DNA of 64,000 bases from the NCBI GenBank assembly GCA_014239735.1, contig JAAZYI010000010.1, positions 62,001 to 126,000 on the forward strand, written 5' to 3'. Positions 59,266 through 64,000 of the stretch are shown here, in pieces. The notes below the pieces were generated by a model, which was not told the DNA's origin, did not search any database, and saw only the letters and a list, made by a program, of their open reading frames with translations. Origin of the DNA: Dehalococcoidia bacterium. Lineage in GTDB: Bacteria > Chloroflexota > Dehalococcoidia > Lucifugimonadales > Lucifugimonadaceae. The first letter of the stretch is position 1. Every line of letters starts with the position of its first letter. Position numbers and translations under genes: made by a program.

Positions 59266-59903
59266 AAAACAAAGAGCATATTGGTAAAAACCTCCCTTTC
59301 ATATCTTCAAGTCCTGAAAATGATTCTCAGAATCTAGACGTGATATTTCTTTTGCATGGATTTGGCGCTAATATGCGAGATTTAGTAGATATTGCTCCAA
59401 TGATTAATCAGGATGACTATATATATATTTTCCCTAATGCACCTTTTGAAATAAATTCTGGGTTTAATCAAAATGCTTGCTCGTGGTTTGATTTTGACAA
59501 TTTAAATGAAATAAAAGAATCAGAAAAAATTCTAGAGAATACCATTGAGGAGTCATTAGATTTATTTAATATAAATAATAATAGGATTTATTTAGGCGGA
59601 TTTTCTCAAGGAGGAATGATGGCGATGCATGCGGATATAATTCAGCAAAATTTATTTTCTGGATTATTAATATTGAGCTCCGTGATAATACCTCCTATTG
59701 ACTTGAATATAGATTTAACAGTAAATCCAAGAATTTTTTTAGCTCATGGAATTAATGATCCAATGATCAGTATTAATGATGGAAGAGAAACTCATAAAAA
59801 ACTTATCAATAAGGGTCTAAATGTTGAATATCATGAATATGAAATGGGACATCAAATTATAGAGAATGAAATAAATGATATTAAAAACTGGTTATTGGAG
59901 TGA
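59262..59903 (+). CDS. Carboxylesterase/phospholipase-type alpha/beta hydrolase
   Basis: 213 residues. The catalytic Ser lies in LGGFSQGGMMAMH, the Asp in HGINDPMI and the His in YEMGHQI, the triad of the phospholipase/carboxylesterase (Abhydrolase_2) family. FLLHGFGANMRDLV near residue 30 forms the oxyanion side. It hydrolyses short-chain esters or lysophospholipids; the substrate is unknown. It begins 4 bases inside thiD, and its stop abuts the CaiB/BaiF gene end with no base between. Confidence 0.86.
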   Translation: MKNKEHIGKNLPFISSSPENDSQNLDVIFLLHGFGANMRDLVDIAPMINQDDYIYIFPNAPFEINSGFNQNACSWFDFDNLNEIKESEKILENTIEESLDLFNINNNRIYLGGFSQGGMMAMHADIIQQNLFSGLLILSSVIIPPIDLNIDLTVNPRIFLAHGINDPMISINDGRETHKKLINKGLNVEYHEYEMGHQIIENEINDIKNWLLE

Positions 59904-61106
59904 TTATTTCATTCCAGCTACTTTTTTCTTAATCAAATTAGAAATTTCAGATTGTGTATAATTTAGTTCTTGTAAAATTTCTTCTGTATGTTCCCCATAT
60001 AACGGCGCAGGCGTTTTTATTTGCCCAGGAGTAGATTTTAGTTTAGCTACAATTCCTATATTTTGACTACCTTTTAGATTTGGGTGATCTATTTTTACAT
60101 TCATATTTCTGCTTTTTACTTGTTCATCGCTCCAGACTTCTTTCATGTTATATATCGGGCCTGCAGGAATGCCATTATCCAGCAACATTGATATCCATTC
60201 TTTATTGTTTTTAGTTGAAAAAACCTTCTCAAGTATTGTTTCAAGGTTTTTCCTGTTGATTTGCCTCATGTCTGAAGTAGTGAATCTACTATCTTCTTTT
60301 AATTTGCTCATTCCAATTACATCTACGAATCTTTCCCAGTTTGATTGATTTGCGGCACCCAAATTGATATATCCATCCTTAGTTTTGAATGCTTGGTAGG
60401 GAGCTGTGAGTCTATGAGCTGAGCCCTCAGGCTCGGATATTGATCCCGTAGTGAAATATATACTACTTTCATACAGAGTATATGCTAATGCTGACTCAAG
60501 TAATGATACTTCTAAAAACTGACCTTCTCCGCTTTTAAGTAGATGTATATATGCAGAAAGTATTCCTTGCATTGCAAACATTCCTGTATTCAAATCAGCA
60601 ATGGGAACTCCTACCTTAACAGGCGCTGTATCTTTGTGGCCGGTTATACTCATTAAGCCGCTCATTCCTTGTGCAATTAAATCAAATCCGCCTCTTTTAG
60701 AATAAGGCCCAGTTGTTCCAAATCCTGATATAGAACAAAAAATTATCTTTGGGTTTATTTTCTTTACATCTTCGTATCCAAACCCTAATTTTTTCATCGC
60801 CCCAACTCTAGAATTTTCAATTAAGACATCAGCATCATTAAGTAATTTATTTAGGATAATTTTCCCTTCTTCTGATTTTATATCTAAAGAAAGACTTCTT
60901 TTATTTCTATTTAGTTGAACGAAGGCAGAGGAGTCTTTTCCAATAAAAGGTGGCCCCCAAGTTCTTACGTCATCTCCACCATTAGGTTTTTCTATTTTTA
61001 TTACATCTGCTCCATGGTCAGCTAGTAGCATCGAGCAAAAAGGACCTGCTAGAATTTGACTACAATCAATAACTTTTATTCCATCTAAGGATTGATTAGA
61101 TTTCAT
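59904..61106 (-). CDS. CaiB/BaiF-family CoA transferase
   Basis: 400 residues. DGIKVIDCSQILAGPFCSML, LADHGADVIKIEKPNGGDD, FVQLNRNKRSLSLDIKS and IADLNTGMFAMQGIL (catalytic Asp) are typical class III CoA-transferase segments. The segment QILAGPFCSML also carries CoA-binding residues. It moves CoA between acids, for example succinyl-CoA to a carnitine-, oxalate- or aromatic-type acid. It stands alone and starts 48 bases from the divergent SDR gene. The acceptor acid cannot be told. Confidence 0.88.
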   Translation of the reverse strand: MKSNQSLDGIKVIDCSQILAGPFCSMLLADHGADVIKIEKPNGGDDVRTWGPPFIGKDSSAFVQLNRNKRSLSLDIKSEEGKIILNKLLNDADVLIENSRVGAMKKLGFGYEDVKKINPKIIFCSISGFGTTGPYSKRGGFDLIAQGMSGLMSITGHKDTAPVKVGVPIADLNTGMFAMQGILSAYIHLLKSGEGQFLEVSLLESALAYTLYESSIYFTTGSISEPEGSAHRLTAPYQAFKTKDGYINLGAANQSNWERFVDVIGMSKLKEDSRFTTSDMRQINRKNLETILEKVFSTKNNKEWISMLLDNGIPAGPIYNMKEVWSDEQVKSRNMNVKIDHPNLKGSQNIGIVAKLKSTPGQIKTPAPLYGEHTEEILQELNYTQSEISNLIKKKVAGMK

Positions 61107-61154
61107 TGTTTAAATATCCTTTAGGTAAGTTTAAAAAGCAAGTAGGAGAATAAT

Positions 61155-61910
61155 TTGTTTGATCTAAAAGATAAAGTTTCATTGATTACAGGCGGAAATG
61201 GCGGAATAGGAGAAGGCATTGCAAATGGATTTGCTGATTTTGGCTCAAGGGTAGCAATTGTTGGGAGAGATGAAGCAAAATGCAAAAAAGCTCAAGAAAA
61301 AATAATCAACAATGGAGGAGACGCGCAATATTTTTTGTGTGATGTCTCAAGCTATGAATCTGTAGAAAAGTGCATTAATGAGGTGAATAATGAATTTGGC
61401 TCTATAGATATATTGGTAAATAATGCCGGGACTAGTATAAGAAAGCCTCCTCATGATCTGTCCCCAAATGATTGGAAAACTGTTATGGATACAAATTTAA
61501 CGAGCGTTCATTATTTTTCTTCTATTGTTTTCAACCAAATGAAGAAAAAAAAGTTCGGAAAAATAATTAATATAGGATCTATGATGTCAATTTTTGGTGC
61601 TGCTCATGCATCAGTGTATGCAGCAAGCAAAGGTGGGGTTGTGCAATATACAAAAAGTTGTGCAATTGCTTGGGCAGAATTCAATATTCAAGTCAACTCT
61701 ATATTGCCTGGCTATATTACTACCAATTTAACGGATGGATTTAGAAAAAATTTTCCTGAAGACGCTGAGTTAGTAACTTCAAGAATTCCGGCGGGAAGAT
61801 GGGGAATTCCGAGTGATCTTGCAGGCACAGCAATATTTTTAGCCTCTTCAGCATCAGACTATGTGACAGGTACTTTTATACCTGTAGATGGAGCATATTC
61901 AATTAGATAG
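61155..61910 (+). CDS. Short-chain dehydrogenase/reductase
   Basis: 251 residues, classical SDR. TGGNGGIGEGIA is the cofactor loop, NNAGTS follows, the catalytic Ser is in NIGSMMS and the YxxxK is YAASK. The end YVTGTFIPVDGAYS is normal. Residue after the second strand (VGRDEAK) suggests NAD(P) use. Relatives include gluconate 5-dehydrogenase and 3-oxoacyl-ACP reductase. The start is TTG, 6 bases after AGGAG (61144-61148), which decides for it. The gene ends 1 base from the convergent lipase gene. Confidence 0.86.
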   Translation: MFDLKDKVSLITGGNGGIGEGIANGFADFGSRVAIVGRDEAKCKKAQEKIINNGGDAQYFLCDVSSYESVEKCINEVNNEFGSIDILVNNAGTSIRKPPHDLSPNDWKTVMDTNLTSVHYFSSIVFNQMKKKKFGKIINIGSMMSIFGAAHASVYAASKGGVVQYTKSCAIAWAEFNIQVNSILPGYITTNLTDGFRKNFPEDAELVTSRIPAGRWGIPSDLAGTAIFLASSASDYVTGTFIPVDGAYSIR

Positions 61911-61911
61911 A

Positions 61912-63261
61912 CTAATTACCCCAAGGAATTTTTTCTTCCGGTATAACTGCATTTAAATCGTTAGGCACATCTTCCCAAGGAATTTGTTCCCATGGTTTTA
62001 ATGATGTTGCTTTTCCTGCTAAATCAGATAGTCGATTCTTAAGATTTAGCATCTTCCCAACAGGAATTTTATCTATTGGTAGCTTATCTGCAGGAAAATT
62101 AACTTTATCCAAAGGAATCTTTTCCCAGAACTGTTCTTGAGATTCTCTTTCAGATTTAGCTAACTTACTCGTGTAGTCTTTGTCATTGCATTTTTGATAA
62201 TCTTTATTTTGACAATAAGTATATAAACCTACTAATCCAAAGTAGTAAGATGATTTATGGTGATCTGTAAAATCTCTTGTGCTAAACAACAGTGCTGTAT
62301 TTACATCGTTAAGGCCATATAAATCACCAGATTGATCAATTTGAATTAATTCTCCCACATGTTCATATGGTATTAGCATTCCAGGAACTCTCGGAATAGG
62401 ATCATTTGCTACTACAAATCTATACATTTTTATTGGAAGACTATCAAAAGCATTTCTGAATTCTTCCATTCCCACTCGAGGAGCCCCAAAAGTAATGGCA
62501 TTTACTTCTCTGTCTAATGTTGAGGCAATGTCAAAGCTAGCAAGAGTTGTTAATGCTCCTCCAAGACTGTGACCAACAACATAAATTTCTTTGTCGGGGT
62601 GCTTACTGACATATTCAATAACTTTTTCTCTAAATAACATATACTCACTTACGAATCCTTCATGAGCACTTATCTGAGAAAGTTTAGGGTCATCTAAGAA
62701 AGAAAGCTTCTTTAAAGTTGCTCTAGCATCAGTCAGCATATTAAGCATTCTCTCCCACCTTTTGTCACTCCCAGTATCTCTGAAAGCCACGATGATCTTA
62801 TCCATTTCAGTAACTACATAAGCTTGTCCGCCACTCATTATTACTCCATAATCTAAAAATTCAGCCTTTTTCTCATTTCCAGGAACTATTACATCTCCTA
62901 TTAATTCAACGCCAGCAGTGTCTAGATAATCTTTCATTTCATTTGCTTCAGCCATTACCCAATAAGTATGCTGAAGCGAACGCATGCCTGTTCTTAAAAT
63001 TTTATCTGAAAAAGATCCCAACTTTTTTAATTCAGGTTCACTTAATAATTCCTTTTCATTTGCTTTCAATGATTCTGTATCTACTTCGGTTTCAAGTCTT
63101 TTTGCTTCTTCAGTAGCAGATGTTGCATTTAATTCTTCTTTAGAAAGTTCTTCGCCTTCTTCATTTGTTTTTGTTACGTTGCAAGATAAAAGAACCAGGC
63201 AAGCCAAGATGGCAAGAATAGAACCAGTTAGCTTAATCTTTTTAATGTCATATATTTTCAT
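61912..63261 (-). CDS. Class-3 lipase-like lipoprotein
   Basis: 449 residues. A signal peptide ends in the lipobox LLSC (Cys27), followed by a Glu-rich stretch. The alpha/beta hydrolase part has VAFRDTGSDKRWERML, the nucleophile in VVGHSLGGALTTL near residue 230 and FGAPRVG, the Lipase_3 pattern; an Asp in VANDPIPRVP and a His in EHVGELIQ or FTDHHKSSYY could complete the triad. The last 70 residues are repeats of short IP-W/IP-L units (WEKIPLDKV, WEQIPWEDVP, EEKIPWGN). It probably acts outside the cell on lipids or polyesters. Confidence 0.82.
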   Translation of the reverse strand: MKIYDIKKIKLTGSILAILACLVLLSCNVTKTNEEGEELSKEELNATSATEEAKRLETEVDTESLKANEKELLSEPELKKLGSFSDKILRTGMRSLQHTYWVMAEANEMKDYLDTAGVELIGDVIVPGNEKKAEFLDYGVIMSGGQAYVVTEMDKIIVAFRDTGSDKRWERMLNMLTDARATLKKLSFLDDPKLSQISAHEGFVSEYMLFREKVIEYVSKHPDKEIYVVGHSLGGALTTLASFDIASTLDREVNAITFGAPRVGMEEFRNAFDSLPIKMYRFVVANDPIPRVPGMLIPYEHVGELIQIDQSGDLYGLNDVNTALLFSTRDFTDHHKSSYYFGLVGLYTYCQNKDYQKCNDKDYTSKLAKSERESQEQFWEKIPLDKVNFPADKLPIDKIPVGKMLNLKNRLSDLAGKATSLKPWEQIPWEDVPNDLNAVIPEEKIPWGN

Positions 63262-63263
63262 CT

Positions 63264-64000
63264 TTACCTCTTTAAAAATTTAATACATACAGGATACGGT
63301 ATGTTTATCTTATCACCTGTATATTGCAAGGTTCCATTATTTTTATTAATTGAGAAAGTAAATATATCTCCAGAATCTTGGTTTGCTGCTAGAATATAAT
63401 TACCTAAAGGGTCAATAGAAAAATTTCTCGGAGTTTTTCCTAAAGTAGATTCATGCCCCGCCTTTTCTAATTTTCTTCCATCATCTGAAACAGTAAATAT
63501 TGCTAAGCTATCATGGCCTCTATTTGATCCATAAAGAAAATTTCCATCTGATGTCATATGTATATCAGCACAACTTTTATGATCGAATCCATCTGGGAGA
63601 GTTGAAATAGTTTCAATGGTATTTAAAATCCCCTTATCACCATCAAAATCAAATGATGTTATAGTAGCTCCGATTTCATTTATCACATAAACTACTTTTC
63701 CATTAGGATGAAATTCAAGGTGCCTTGGTCCCATTCCAGAATCGATTTTCACAAAACCTGGCGTATTAATTTCTAGCCTGCCAGTATTGTGACTAATTTT
63801 ATAAATCATTACCTTGTCTGTTCCCAGATCCGGCACAAGTGCGAATTTATTATTAGGACTAACATTAATTGAATGAGCATGCGGTTCCATTTGTCTGTCA
63901 GGATTAACACTAGAGCCTTCATGTTGAATTACTTGGATGTTTTCATTTAGACTACCATCTTCATTAATAGAAGTTATAGTTGAGGCGCCGCCAGCATAAT
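63264..64000 (-). CDS. Beta-propeller lactonase family protein, 5' end missing
   Basis: The frame stays open to the right edge, so about 245 residues of the C-terminal part are visible. QHEGSSVNPDRQ, EPHAHSINVSPNN, FALVPDLGTDKVMIYKI and GPRHLEFHPNGKVVYVINE are conserved in seven-bladed YkgB/6-phosphogluconolactonase-type proteins; GSNRGHDSLAIFTV and NFSIDPLGNYILAANQDSG continue the blades. These hydrolyse sugar lactones to sugar acids, which fits the dehydratases and aldolases in the window. The ATG at 63890 lies in a conserved segment and is not the start. Transcription runs on towards the lipase gene, 2 bases away. Confidence 0.85.
   Translation of the reverse strand, partial: YAGGASTITSINEDGSLNENIQVIQHEGSSVNPDRQMEPHAHSINVSPNNKFALVPDLGTDKVMIYKISHNTGRLEINTPGFVKIDSGMGPRHLEFHPNGKVVYVINEIGATITSFDFDGDKGILNTIETISTLPDGFDHKSCADIHMTSDGNFLYGSNRGHDSLAIFTVSDDGRKLEKAGHESTLGKTPRNFSIDPLGNYILAANQDSGDIFTFSINKNNGTLQYTGDKINIPYPVCIKFLKR

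Overview
The window is a very compact, AT-rich (by eye about one third GC) bacterial chromosome segment with about 50 genes and only one gene-free stretch over 300 bases. It most resembles a streamlined marine member of the Chloroflexota, such as the SAR202 clade. The clues are the giant membrane protein at 23869-27738, which carries the YYYFG signature of the Chlor_Arch_YYY/DUF2298 family; the small cysteine-rich HTH protein at 41184-41540; a threonyl-tRNA synthetase without a TGS domain; and enzymes for sugar acids and CoA esters (YjhG/YagF-type dehydratase, ManD-like enolase-superfamily dehydratase, HpcH/HpaI aldolases, CaiB/BaiF transferase). The lineage is an inference; no rRNA gene is present to prove it.

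Layout. 1-396 is the end of an HpcH/HpaI aldolase gene. 12165 down to 390 (minus strand) is an information-processing block: rpoB, rpoC, tRNA-Val, thrS, citrate synthase and a MidA-like methyltransferase. It is preceded by a 316-bp leader with a promoter-like site and a terminator-like hairpin. 12482-12833 holds a small glutaredoxin and tRNA-Asp. 16244 down to 12834 is a catabolic set (amidohydrolase, short SDR, xylonate-dehydratase-like enzyme). Next come a DUF362 protein, proBA, mfd, a HAD phosphatase and the giant GT39-DUF2298 protein. 27755-31083 holds an M16 peptidase, an XRE regulator, orn, xthA and a stand-alone Smr protein. 41090 down to 31073 is a long run cinA-adh-folC-fabF-dnaE-grx-glycosyltransferase. 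After the Cys-rich HTH gene come phoU/pstB, rlmN with a SelA-like gene, mutS2 and a TPR gene. 58404 down to 48032 is another long run: aldolase, FKBP lipoprotein, ManD-like dehydratase, leuS, MMPL/RND transporter, ABC ATPase, ABC permease and a MerR-type regulator. The right end holds thiD, a carboxylesterase, a CaiB/BaiF transferase, an SDR, a class-3 lipase lipoprotein and a truncated beta-propeller lactonase.

Two core genes are interrupted while the downstream coding sequence stays intact. rpoC has an in-frame UAG at 6518-6520, followed in the same frame by conserved beta-prime sequence. proA changes frame at a run of seven A (17736-17742, minus strand). Both need read-level checking; if real, they imply recoding, slippage or split products in essential genes. 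Other points: loss of most second-zinc-site cysteines in beta-prime, a tRNA placed 6 nt before the thrS start, two LexA-box-like palindromes beside cinA, a 42-bp tandem repeat inside mutS2, and a rule that all eleven convergent gene pairs overlap, abut or lie 1 nt apart. I see no CRISPR array, insertion sequence, prophage or clear new defence system.
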